Source: Lentisphaeria bacterium
Lineage (GTDB): Bacteria; Verrucomicrobiota; Lentisphaeria; Victivallales; Victivallaceae
Assembly: GCA_017414565.1 (NCBI GenBank)
Contig: JAFQLP010000109.1
Span: 1 to 43,638, forward strand
Length of the DNA: 43,638 nt
Direction: 5' to 3'
Under the pieces are notes generated by a model that ran no database searches, was not told where the DNA came from, and saw only the letters and a list, made by a program, of their open reading frames with translations. Of the stretch, positions 1-8,097 are shown piece after piece. Position numbers and translations under genes: made by a program. Each line of letters opens with the position of its first letter. The first letter of the stretch is position 1.

Positions 1-608
1 GCAACAAGCCCCAAAAATCCCCCGACCACGCCATTGCGGAGCGGCCGGATATTGACCGCCCGCAGCGGCAGTTTGGCATCGTCGATGATCTGCACATTGT
101 TGAATTTCATGATCTCTTCGACGACATCGGCGAACACCTCCACAGTCGTCTGTGCCGCAAACTGCGCCACCTCCGGACTCGGCGAAACCGCGTTGATCGC
201 AATGATACGGGTGTTGCGGGTGTAATTGGCCTTGACGCTGTACTTGACCTTTTCCCCGAACCGCTGGATCAATTTTTCGCGCACCTGATCCTGCACCCGG
301 TTGCTCGTAAGCAGAATCTGATAGTCGACCGTCAGCATCCCGCCAACGGTCAGGTTCTGATAGGAATAACGGGGATTGACACCGGAATTTTCGTCTGCAT
401 CATCCACGCGCCACGCAAAAAGCGTTGCCTGGGCCGTGTAACTGGGCCGGATCACAAACATGGTCAGCAGCGTGGCACCGACCGCACCGAGAACTGCCAG
501 AAGCAGAATGAATTTCCAGAAACGGAGAGACGTTTCGATGATATTGCGCGCACTGAACACGTCTTCAAAGAAAGTATTGAATGATTGTTTCGCCCGTTCG
601 ATTTCCAT
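1..608 (-). CDS. Wzz/YveK-like polysaccharide chain-length determinant, truncated by window edge
   Basis: Only the first 202 codons are present; the gene runs off the left end. The minus-strand frame opens at ATG 608-606 (MEIERAKQSFNTFFEDVF) and stays open. A hydrophobic segment at about residues 34-52 (FILLLAVLGAVGATLLTMF) is followed by an extracytoplasmic region with the pattern SYTAQATLFA and, near the edge, a Pro-containing stretch (IDDAKLPLRAVNIRPLRNG) that leads into a second hydrophobic segment. Membrane segment, periplasmic loop, Pro-rich stretch and second membrane segment is the layout of Wzz/GumC/YveK proteins, which control the length of exported polysaccharide. Whether a C-terminal tyrosine-kinase domain follows cannot be seen. 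It is divergent from a membrane glycosyltransferase, so an exopolysaccharide or O-antigen locus probably lies to the left. The best GGAGG is 15 bases upstream, so the start is slightly uncertain. Confidence 0.82.
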   Translation of the reverse strand, partial: MEIERAKQSFNTFFEDVFSARNIIETSLRFWKFILLLAVLGAVGATLLTMFVIRPSYTAQATLFAWRVDDADENSGVNPRYSYQNLTVGGMLTVDYQILLTSNRVQDQVREKLIQRFGEKVKYSVKANYTRNTRIIAINAVSPSPEVAQFAAQTTVEVFADVVEEIMKFNNVQIIDDAKLPLRAVNIRPLRNGVVGGFLGLV

Positions 609-699
609 AAGTCCGTCACTACCCTCCCGTTTGAAAAACAGCACCAGCCGGCGGGATCTCCGGCAACGATGACTGCATAAGATATCCTGACTTCTGTTT

Positions 700-727
700 A
701 AAATACACATTCCATCGGCAAAATCAA
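700..727 (-). promoter_or_regulatory. Candidate sigma-70 promoter for the Wzz-like gene
   Basis: On the minus strand TTGATT (727-722) and TATTTT (705-700) are separated by 16 bases. Predicted transcription would start near 692 and leave a leader of about 85 bases. The same hexamer pair recurs at other gene starts in this window. Confidence 0.5.
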
Positions 728-797
728 ATGCTGTCACGGTTTTATTTCACCATTTTGCCGCTGGCAATGCCGCGGTTGGCGTGATACAGTAAAGGCC

Positions 798-2681
798 ATG
801 AACGATTTTATTCTCTCATGGATGGGAAATCCCATTCTCAATCTGACTGCCGTGATCCTGCTGCTGACGGCGGCCCTCGGCGTGGGCGGCACGCTATTGC
901 ACCGGTTGATGCCGACGTACCGGCCGCCGCTGACGGTCGCCCTGTGCCTGGGCCTGATCCTGCTGGCATGGCTCGCGTTGACGGCATCGCCCCTGATCCT
1001 GGCGGCTCCGGCGTGGACCGTGTGGCTGTTTCTGCTGCCCGGTGCCGCCGCCGGTATCCTGACGCTCCGCCGGGCCGATCCCGGCCGATGGCTGCGGCAG
1101 CACTGGATGGCAACAGGGATCATCCTGCTGGCGGTGCTGTGGTTCGGGGCATCCACCCTGTTGCCGCCGTTCAGCTGGGACGAACAGACCTACCAACTGG
1201 CCCTGCCGGTACACTGGCTTGCCGAAGGAAGCACCCGCCCCACGCCCGACCTGCCGTATTCGGGATTTCCCCTGCTGCCGCAATTTCTGGTCATGCTGCT
1301 GTTGAAAATGGCCGGGCTGGCCACCGCCCGGATGTTGATCCTGCTGCTTTTCGGGGTCCTCTTTCTGACCCTTTACGATGAATTGCAGCACTGTGCCGGA
1401 CAACGGACCGCCATTCTGCTGACGGTGATCTTTGCCCTGTCGCCGCTGGTGCTGGCCATGATCCGGGAATTTTACGCCGAGGTGTTTCTGGCTCTTCCCC
1501 TGTTGGCGGCGTGGCAGTTGCGGCGGCTGACCGGGGATGACCGGAATCCGCATCAGGGGTGGCTTTACGGCATTCTGGCCGGTGGTGTTGCGGCCGTGAA
1601 ACTGACGGGGGCCGGGACCTCTCTGGCAATCCTGATGCTGGCAATTCCGCCGGGTTTCTTCCGGCGCATCAACCGGCGGGAAAACTGGCTGACGGCAGGC
1701 GGTTTTCTGCTGGCTGCGGTTGTGCTGGCGGCCCCGTTTTATCTGCGGCCCGCACTGTTTCTGGGCAATCCCTGCTATCCGTTTCTGGGCGGTCTGTTCG
1801 GCACGCCGTCACCGGAACTGGAGGCCTATCATCACGCCATGGGGGATTTCCGTTACGGCATCGGCTGGCTGCCGGGAATCGCCTACAGTTGGCTGTTTAC
1901 GGCTTTTTACGAAGACATTTATGACGGCATCACGACCGGCTGGCCGTTTGCGGTTTGCGCGCTTGCCGCGCCGCTTCTCTGCTATCTGGCGTGGTGGCGC
2001 GGGAACCGGCCGGCAGGGGCACATCTGCTGGCCGGAGCAATCACGCTGGTGCTGTATCTTTTCTGGTGTGTCACGGCCCAGCAGACACGGTTCCTGCTGC
2101 CGCTTTATCCCATCCTGCTGATCTTTGCGGCGCAGGGGCTGGCAACGCTCGGCAACCGGTTCAAAGCGTTGATTTTGGGGGTTTTGCTGCTGGGCGGCGC
2201 GCTGTCGTTTGACTGGTACGCTTTCCGGCACGGCTGGTACAGTTGGATGCTGACCGATCTCTCCCTGACCCGACCCGCCGAAGTGCTGGCCCGGGCCATG
2301 CGCGGTCCGGACATGGTCAGCGGCTACCATTACCTGTTGCAGAATACGCCGCCGGAAACGCGGGTCCTGCTGCTTTTTGACCGCCGCTCGCTGTATTGTC
2401 CGCGCTTTTCCCGCAATGGCACACCGGGATTTCAGGAGTGGATCGACTGGGGGGATGATCCGCAGGCCGACCTTATGCCGAAATTGCGCGAACACCGGAT
2501 CGACTGCATTTTGCTGAACACGCTGGAACGCAACCCGGACCAGTTGGAAGTCGCTCGCAACAAAGATATTGCGCTTGCGGAACAACTGCGCGGTGCGCTC
2601 CGTCGCGGCGATCTGGTCATGGAAGAGATCCCCGACTCCCCCGCCATGTTGCTGCTCCGGGTCAGAAAACCCTCTTTTTAA
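798..2681 (+). CDS. Polytopic membrane glycosyltransferase, GT-C/GT39 (PMT/ArnT)-like
   Basis: A 627-residue protein with about ten hydrophobic segments over residues 1-470 and a soluble C-terminal domain of roughly 150 residues. After the first hydrophobic segments comes the loop motif SWDEQTYQLALPVHW with Asp128-Glu129. GT-C glycosyltransferases (PMT, ArnT, Alg families) carry such an acidic pair in their first extracytoplasmic loop, where it binds the lipid-phosphate sugar donor or a metal. By that analogy it would move a sugar from a polyprenyl-phosphate donor to a periplasmic acceptor. Acceptor and sugar are unknown. It is divergent from the Wzz-like gene, which fits a surface-polysaccharide role. 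Only a weak AAAGG precedes the ATG by two bases, so initiation may be inefficient or the start may differ. No promoter could be assigned. Confidence 0.72.
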   Translation: MNDFILSWMGNPILNLTAVILLLTAALGVGGTLLHRLMPTYRPPLTVALCLGLILLAWLALTASPLILAAPAWTVWLFLLPGAAAGILTLRRADPGRWLRQHWMATGIILLAVLWFGASTLLPPFSWDEQTYQLALPVHWLAEGSTRPTPDLPYSGFPLLPQFLVMLLLKMAGLATARMLILLLFGVLFLTLYDELQHCAGQRTAILLTVIFALSPLVLAMIREFYAEVFLALPLLAAWQLRRLTGDDRNPHQGWLYGILAGGVAAVKLTGAGTSLAILMLAIPPGFFRRINRRENWLTAGGFLLAAVVLAAPFYLRPALFLGNPCYPFLGGLFGTPSPELEAYHHAMGDFRYGIGWLPGIAYSWLFTAFYEDIYDGITTGWPFAVCALAAPLLCYLAWWRGNRPAGAHLLAGAITLVLYLFWCVTAQQTRFLLPLYPILLIFAAQGLATLGNRFKALILGVLLLGGALSFDWYAFRHGWYSWMLTDLSLTRPAEVLARAMRGPDMVSGYHYLLQNTPPETRVLLLFDRRSLYCPRFSRNGTPGFQEWIDWGDDPQADLMPKLREHRIDCILLNTLERNPDQLEVARNKDIALAEQLRGALRRGDLVMEEIPDSPAMLLLRVRKPSF

Positions 2682-2716
2682 ACCTCATTTTTTCCCAAAA
2701 ACCCCGGTCGGAGGAC

Positions 2717-2745
2717 TTGAGAAAATCCTTCTCGCGCGTTATATT
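2717..2745 (+). promoter_or_regulatory. Promoter of gyrA
   Basis: TTGAGA (2717-2722), a 17-base spacer and TATATT (2740-2745), followed by an AT-rich start region. It lies 63 bases before the gyrA ATG at 2809. A GGAGGA (2785-2790) and a second purine run AGAAAGG precede the start codon. Confidence 0.7.
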
Positions 2746-2808
2746 ATATAAAATAACTGCATAAAAAACATCGCCGGTCCGCCCGGAGGAAGAAAGGTTA
2801 TCAAAATT

Positions 2809-5436
2809 ATGAGCGAATTGGAAAACCGCGACATTGCGTTCAGCGTGGAAGAGATCATGCATACTGCGTATCTGCAGTATTCGTTGAGCGTGAACGTCGG
2901 CCGCGCCATTCCGGATGTCCGCGACGGCCTCAAGCCGGTGAACCGCCGCATCCTTTATGCCATGAAGCAGCAGGGGTTCACCCGCAACCATGCCACCGTC
3001 AAATGCGCCAAAGTGGTCGGCGATGTCATCGGTAATTATCATCCCCACGGCGACAACAGTGTTTACGACGCCCTGGTGCGGTTGGCCCAGGATTTCTCCA
3101 TGCGCAATCCGCTGATCAATCCGCAGGGCAACTTCGGTACCATCGACGGCGACCCGGCGGCCGCCTACCGGTACACCGAGTGCCGTCTGGAACGCCTCGC
3201 CGAAGAATTGCTGGCCGATATCGACAAAGATACCGTCGATATGATGCCGACCTTCGACGAAACCCAGATGGAGCCGACCGTTCTGCCGGCCAATTTCCCC
3301 AACCTGCTGGTCAACGGCAGTGTCGGTATCGGCGTGGGTATGGCAACCAATATCCCGCCCCACAACCTGGCCGAAGTGATCAATGCCACCGTGGCTCTGA
3401 TGGAAAATCCCAATGCCACCGTTGACGAATTGATGGAATACCTCCCCGGCCCGGATTACCCCACCGGAGCCATCATCCGCGGCCGTTATTCCCTGCGGCA
3501 GCTTTACGCCACCGGCCACGGCAGTGTGCGCATCCGCTCCCGCGCCGAAATCGAAGAACATGACGGCCGGGAACGCATCGTCATCACCGAGATCCCGTAC
3601 ATGGTCAACAAAGCGGAACTGGTGAAAAACATCGCTTCGCTGGTCACGGACAAACGGGTGACGGGCATCTCCGATATCCGCGACGAAACCAGTGATGATA
3701 TCGGCATCCGGATCGTTGTCGAGATCAAACGCGGTGCCATGGGCTCGGTGGTCCTGAATCAACTCTACGCCCACACCCAGTTGGAAACCTCGATGGGCTG
3801 CACGATGATGGTCGTTGACCACAACCGGCCGCGGGTGATGAATCTGGCAGAAGTCCTGCAGGCCTACATCGACCACCGGCTGGATGTCATCACCCGCCGC
3901 ACCCAGTTTGAACTGAACAAAGCCCAGGCCCGCGCCCACATTCTGGAGGGTCTGCTGAAAGCCGTGGCCAATCTCGACGATGTGGTTTCCATCATCCGTG
4001 CTTCGGCCAACCGTCCGGCGGCGGCGGCGGCTCTGATCGAGCGTTACCAGTTCTCGCAGCCCCAGGTCAACGCCATCCTCGATATGCGGCTGTACCAGCT
4101 CACCGGTCTGGCGGTCGAAGAATTGACCAACGAATACAACGAACTGAAGATCCAGATCGACTATCTGCTGTCGCTGCTGGCGAGCCGGGAAAAACGGCTG
4201 GGCGTGATCCGCGACGAACTGATCGTTGTCCGTGACAAATACGCCGATCCCCGCCGCACCGACATCGTCACCGATGACAGCGACCTCAACATTGCCGACC
4301 TGATCCCGCGGCACAGTTGCGTGATCACCATTTCCAACACCGGCTACATCAAACGGGTCCCGGCCGATACCTACCGAACCCAGCACCGCGGCGGCAAAGG
4401 CATCATCGGCATGGAAACCCGCGATGACGACCATGTGGAACATCTCTTCAATGCCAACAGCCACGATCTGATCTTTTTCTTCACCGACCGCGGCTTCATG
4501 TACTGGCTCAATGTCTATGAGATCCCGGAAGGCTCCCGCACCGGCAAGGGCAAGGCCGTGATCAACATGATCAAGATCCAGCCGGGCGAAAAGATCCGCG
4601 CCATGCTCACCGTATCGCCCGACGAATTCAAGGAACCGGGCAAATTCCTGGTGCTGGCCTCGCGCAACGGCTACATCAAGAAGACGGAACTGACCCAGTT
4701 CCAGAATCTCCGCCGGGCCGGCATCCGGGCTCTGATGATCGAAGAAGACGACGATCTGATCGGGGCCGCCATCAGCGAAAACGGCAACGAAGTTCTGCTC
4801 TCCACCCGTCTCGGCATGGCCTGTCTCTTTGACCAGTGCGACGAAGAGATCCGGCCCATGGGCCGTACCGCCCGCGGCGTCACCGGGATGCGTTTCAAAC
4901 TCGATGGCGACGATCTGGTCGGCATGGAAGTCATCCGCGAACATATCGAATGCGAAGCCGCCGATGAAGATGCGCCGGAAACCGAAAGCGACTCCGTGGA
5001 ACCGGAATCCTGCGAAGGTCCGCAGGTCCTGATCGTCACCTCCGGCGGTATCGGCAAACGCACCGCCGTGGCCAAATACCGCAAGACCCACCGCGGAGCC
5101 AAAGGTGTCACCAGCATCAAACTCCGCAACGACGAAGAAGTCATCGCGGCATTGCAGTTGGTTGACAGCGATGAACTGCTGATCTCCACCGCCGGCGGCC
5201 AGCTGGTCCGTATCCCGGCCGGTGAGATCCGCATGACCGGCCGTGCCGCGATCGGCGTCCGCATCATGAATCTGGCCGAAGGCGACCGGATCATCGGGGT
5301 CGCCAAACTGGTTCAAGTCGAAGCCGCCGCGGCGACCGGCAGCGAAGAAACCGAAAACGGCGATATCCGCGCCGGTTCTGTCGTTGCCGATGTTCAGCAG
5401 CCCGTCACCGGGGAGGACGATGAGTCCAACGAATAA
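2809..5436 (+). CDS. gyrA: DNA gyrase subunit A
   Basis: An 875-residue type IIA topoisomerase subunit that breaks and rejoins DNA and pairs with GyrB (not in the window) to introduce negative supercoils. The catalytic tyrosine is Tyr122 in AYRYTE, at the E. coli position. The quinolone region aligns without gaps: H78-P-H-G-D82-N83-S84-V-Y-D87. The C-terminal wrapping domain holds the gyrase-specific GyrA box as QHRGGKG (525-531), which favours gyrase over topoisomerase IV ParC. Two oddities: residue 83 is Asn where E. coli has Ser, and an acidic insertion (about residues 715-735, rich in Glu and Asp) interrupts the C-terminal domain. The tail is acidic, as in other GyrA proteins. folP starts inside the last codons. 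Confidence 0.98.
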   Translation: MSELENRDIAFSVEEIMHTAYLQYSLSVNVGRAIPDVRDGLKPVNRRILYAMKQQGFTRNHATVKCAKVVGDVIGNYHPHGDNSVYDALVRLAQDFSMRNPLINPQGNFGTIDGDPAAAYRYTECRLERLAEELLADIDKDTVDMMPTFDETQMEPTVLPANFPNLLVNGSVGIGVGMATNIPPHNLAEVINATVALMENPNATVDELMEYLPGPDYPTGAIIRGRYSLRQLYATGHGSVRIRSRAEIEEHDGRERIVITEIPYMVNKAELVKNIASLVTDKRVTGISDIRDETSDDIGIRIVVEIKRGAMGSVVLNQLYAHTQLETSMGCTMMVVDHNRPRVMNLAEVLQAYIDHRLDVITRRTQFELNKAQARAHILEGLLKAVANLDDVVSIIRASANRPAAAAALIERYQFSQPQVNAILDMRLYQLTGLAVEELTNEYNELKIQIDYLLSLLASREKRLGVIRDELIVVRDKYADPRRTDIVTDDSDLNIADLIPRHSCVITISNTGYIKRVPADTYRTQHRGGKGIIGMETRDDDHVEHLFNANSHDLIFFFTDRGFMYWLNVYEIPEGSRTGKGKAVINMIKIQPGEKIRAMLTVSPDEFKEPGKFLVLASRNGYIKKTELTQFQNLRRAGIRALMIEEDDDLIGAAISENGNEVLLSTRLGMACLFDQCDEEIRPMGRTARGVTGMRFKLDGDDLVGMEVIREHIECEAADEDAPETESDSVEPESCEGPQVLIVTSGGIGKRTAVAKYRKTHRGAKGVTSIKLRNDEEVIAALQLVDSDELLISTAGGQLVRIPAGEIRMTGRAAIGVRIMNLAEGDRIIGVAKLVQVEAAAATGSEETENGDIRAGSVVADVQQPVTGEDDESNE

Positions 5437-6211
5437 CATCCGGCGACCCGGTATCCTCGGCATTGTCAATGTCACACCGGATTCGTTTTCCGATGGCGGT
5501 GAGTTTTTCTCCTGCGATCAGGCGGTCCGGCACGCACTGACGCTGCTGGATGACGGAGCCGATATCCTCGATATCGGCGGCGAATCCACCCGCCCCGGGG
5601 CAGTGGAAGTCCCGGCGGAAGAAGAACTCCGGCGGGTCATTCCGGTGATCCGGGGGATCCGCTGTCTGCGCCCGGATGCGCGGATCAGCATCGACACCCG
5701 AAAAGCCGGGGTCGCGGCCGCGGCAGTGGAAGCCGGGGCAACGGTCATCAACGATGTCAGCGGTCTGGCATCCGATCCGGACATGGCGGCGACTGCCGCC
5801 CGAACCGGTGCGCATTTGATCCTCGGTCATGCCGGGCCGCCGGTGGATACCGGCGATATTGTTGCCGCGGTCCGGGATCACCTCCGCCGGGCCGGTGAAA
5901 AAGCCCGGCAGGCCGGGGTCGCCGGTGACAAACTGATATTCGATCCCTGCCTTGGATTTGCCAAGACCCCCGGACAGGATTGGGAGATCCTGCACCGGCT
6001 GGCGGAATTGCTGCCGCTGGGGCCGGTCCTGATCGCCCATTCGCGCAAATCTTTTCTGGGGCATCTGCTGAACCGTCCCGAACCGCGGGACCGGGAAATG
6101 GCGACGGCGGCGGTAACACTTTATGCGGCACAGCATGGTGCGGCCATGGTCCGGGTACACGATGTCCGGGCGGCCCGCGACCTCCTGACCGTATGGGAAA
6201 GGTTGGCGTGA
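5420..6211 (+). CDS. folP: Dihydropteroate synthase
   Basis: A 263-residue TIM-barrel enzyme that joins dihydropterin pyrophosphate to p-aminobenzoate in folate synthesis, and the sulfonamide target. Signature blocks appear in order: GIVNVTPDSFSDGG, DIGGESTRPGA, SIDTRK, INDVSG, DPCLGFAKT and HSRKSFLG, ending with a VRVHDV block. The usual MHMxG block is changed to GHAGPP with a shortened loop, and the usual DPGxGFGK appears as DPCLGFAK. The start at 5420 is preferred over the in-frame ATG at 5384 because GGGAGG (5411-5416) precedes it. The gene overlaps the end of gyrA by 17 bases and is probably translated from the same mRNA. cdaA starts one base after its stop. Confidence 0.95.
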   Translation: MSPTNNIRRPGILGIVNVTPDSFSDGGEFFSCDQAVRHALTLLDDGADILDIGGESTRPGAVEVPAEEELRRVIPVIRGIRCLRPDARISIDTRKAGVAAAAVEAGATVINDVSGLASDPDMAATAARTGAHLILGHAGPPVDTGDIVAAVRDHLRRAGEKARQAGVAGDKLIFDPCLGFAKTPGQDWEILHRLAELLPLGPVLIAHSRKSFLGHLLNRPEPRDREMATAAVTLYAAQHGAAMVRVHDVRAARDLLTVWERLA

Positions 6212-6212
6212 T

Positions 6213-7049
6213 ATGACAGAACTGCTTCTGGCCATTTGGGACATGCTGCGGACCGGTCCGCTCCACATCGTTCTGGAAATCGCCATCATCGCCTGGCTGA
6301 TCTATCTGCTGCTCCGGGTGTTGCGCGGGACCCGCGCCATCTACATTCTGATCGGTCTGGTCATCCTGATGTTCCTCATCGGATTTGTGGCGCATGTGAT
6401 GAATTTCGGCATCATCGAGCGGCTGTTGGAAGAAGCCCGGATGGGGCTGATTCTCGGTTTGCTGGTGCTGTTCCAGCCGGAATTGCGCCGTGCGCTCGCT
6501 CAACTTGGCAGTTATTCTTTCTGGCATGGCAAACAGCAGCGGGAAACCATCGGGGAAACGGTTTCCGCGGCCATTGAAATGAGCCGCCGGAAATGCGGTG
6601 CCCTGATCGTCTTTGAACGGCGCATTTCCCTCAATTCGCTGGAAGAAGACACCGTGCGGCTGGATTGCAAAGTCAACTCCATGCTGCTCCAGTCGATCTT
6701 TTTCCCGCGCTCCCCGCTGCATGACGGCGCGGTATTGATCCGCGACAACCGGATCGTTGCCGCCCGGGTGATCCTCCCGCTGCCGCGCGGCAAAATCAGC
6801 CTCAATACCCGCATCGGCACCCGCCACCGGGCCGCCATCGGCATTACCGAAGAAACCGATGCGGTGGTGCTGGTGGTATCGGAGGAAACCGGGGTCATCA
6901 GCATTGCCACCGGCGGCCTGCTCAAGCGGGACCTGCTGCCGGATCAGCTGGAAGAAGTCCTGCGCCGTCTGATCATCAATGACCGGCCGGAAGAAAACGA
7001 TTTCGATGCCGATCCGATGCGCGACAGTTTGAAAGGAGGCGGCAAATGA
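6213..7049 (+). CDS. cdaA: Membrane diadenylate cyclase CdaA
   Basis: A 278-residue enzyme that condenses two ATP to c-di-AMP. Three N-terminal hydrophobic segments (about residues 15-33, 42-62 and 72-90) are followed by the DAC domain. Its two diagnostic motifs are present: D171-G-A in SPLHDGAVLI and R204-H-R in GTRHRAAIG, with VSEETG behind. The transmembrane layout is that of CdaA/DacA, not of the soluble DisA type. It begins one base after the folP stop (TGATATG) and its TGA overlaps the cdaR ATG by four bases, so translation of folP, cdaA and cdaR is probably coupled. c-di-AMP usually controls potassium and osmolyte uptake and cell-wall homeostasis; no effector can be identified here. 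Confidence 0.95.
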   Translation: MTELLLAIWDMLRTGPLHIVLEIAIIAWLIYLLLRVLRGTRAIYILIGLVILMFLIGFVAHVMNFGIIERLLEEARMGLILGLLVLFQPELRRALAQLGSYSFWHGKQQRETIGETVSAAIEMSRRKCGALIVFERRISLNSLEEDTVRLDCKVNSMLLQSIFFPRSPLHDGAVLIRDNRIVAARVILPLPRGKISLNTRIGTRHRAAIGITEETDAVVLVVSEETGVISIATGGLLKRDLLPDQLEEVLRRLIINDRPEENDFDADPMRDSLKGGGK

Positions 7050-8062
7050 ACCGGAACAACTGGTTTGTCTCCCTTTACCGCCGCCTGATCGTCCGGCATT
7101 TCCGCGACAAACTGCTGGCCGTGGTGCTGGCCCTGATGCTTTACAGTGCCACGATTTCGTCCGGCATGACATTTCAGGTGGCGGAGATCCCGGTCAAGTT
7201 GATCCTGCCGGAAAAAATGGTTCTCCGGAATACCGAACTGCCGACCATCGCCGTCCGCCTCAGTGCCCCGCCGGCACTCCACGAAAAAATGAACAACCGG
7301 AATATCCTGTGTACCGTGGATGTCCCGGCGGATTCGCCCTCCGGCCAAACCTTTGAGATCCCCCTTTCGGAAGCCAATTTCCAACTTCCGGCGGGCGCGG
7401 TCGTCCGGCGCATCGTGCCGGACCGGATCACGGTCAATCTGGAATCTGTGGTCGTGCGGAACATTCCCATTGAAGCCCAATTCAATCCGGATGAATCACC
7501 GGCACCGGGGTATCAGGTGGCGACCGTTCATTTCACGCCCGAAACGGTGCAGGTCAGCGGGCCCGCTTCGCTGGTCGGCAAATTGAAAGCGGTGCAGACC
7601 GCCCCCATTCCGCTGGACAAAAGCATTGATGAAAATTTCCAGTACACGGTTCCGCTGCGCAATCCGGGCGGCACGGTGACACTTCAGCCCGCAACCGTCA
7701 TGGCAAGCGTGGTCGTCGAGCGCGACAACGACCGTCACACGGTACGCGGTCTGCCGCTCCGGATCATTCCCGGCCGCCGGATGGAGGCCTCGTTGCTGAC
7801 GCCCGGCACCATGCGGCTCGAAGTAGTGGCCCCGCCATCGGAACTGGCCAAACTTTCTTCCAGCGATTTTCTGGTCTATCTTGATCTGACCGACCTGGCG
7901 GAACCGGGGGAATACGATGTTGCACCGCGCGCGGTCACAGCATCCGGCACCGGCAAAGTCAGGATCGAATCCATTTCGCCGAATCCGGTCCGGGTGCGGA
8001 TACGGAAACTTTCCGATCACGAAACCGGTTCCGATAATCTTTCGCCAGTTAAAAACAATTGA
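7046..8062 (+). CDS. cdaR: YbbR-domain protein, CdaR-like regulator of CdaA
   Basis: A 338-residue protein with one N-terminal membrane anchor (about residues 23-42, DKLLAVVLALMLYSATISSG) and a long extracytoplasmic part. That part contains repeated units of the YbbR type with the pattern 'PxTVQVSGPASLVGKLKAVQT' in the second unit. In Firmicutes, CdaR is encoded next to CdaA, binds it and modulates its cyclase activity; the ATGA overlap with cdaA supports the same partnership here. There is no adjacent glmM, which completes the triad in many Firmicutes. The protein lacks a cytoplasmic domain, so any signal must pass through the single membrane helix. Confidence 0.82.
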   Translation: MNRNNWFVSLYRRLIVRHFRDKLLAVVLALMLYSATISSGMTFQVAEIPVKLILPEKMVLRNTELPTIAVRLSAPPALHEKMNNRNILCTVDVPADSPSGQTFEIPLSEANFQLPAGAVVRRIVPDRITVNLESVVVRNIPIEAQFNPDESPAPGYQVATVHFTPETVQVSGPASLVGKLKAVQTAPIPLDKSIDENFQYTVPLRNPGGTVTLQPATVMASVVVERDNDRHTVRGLPLRIIPGRRMEASLLTPGTMRLEVVAPPSELAKLSSSDFLVYLDLTDLAEPGEYDVAPRAVTASGTGKVRIESISPNPVRVRIRKLSDHETGSDNLSPVKNN

Positions 8063-8097
8063 CATAAACAATAAAACAGAAAAGGACTGAAACCAAA

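Noticed and set aside
2662-5475. A 937-codon open frame antisense to gyrA
   Set aside because: It mirrors gyrA in a fixed codon register and its protein is Asp/Gly/His-rich without a recognisable fold. GC-rich third positions commonly leave such open antisense frames.
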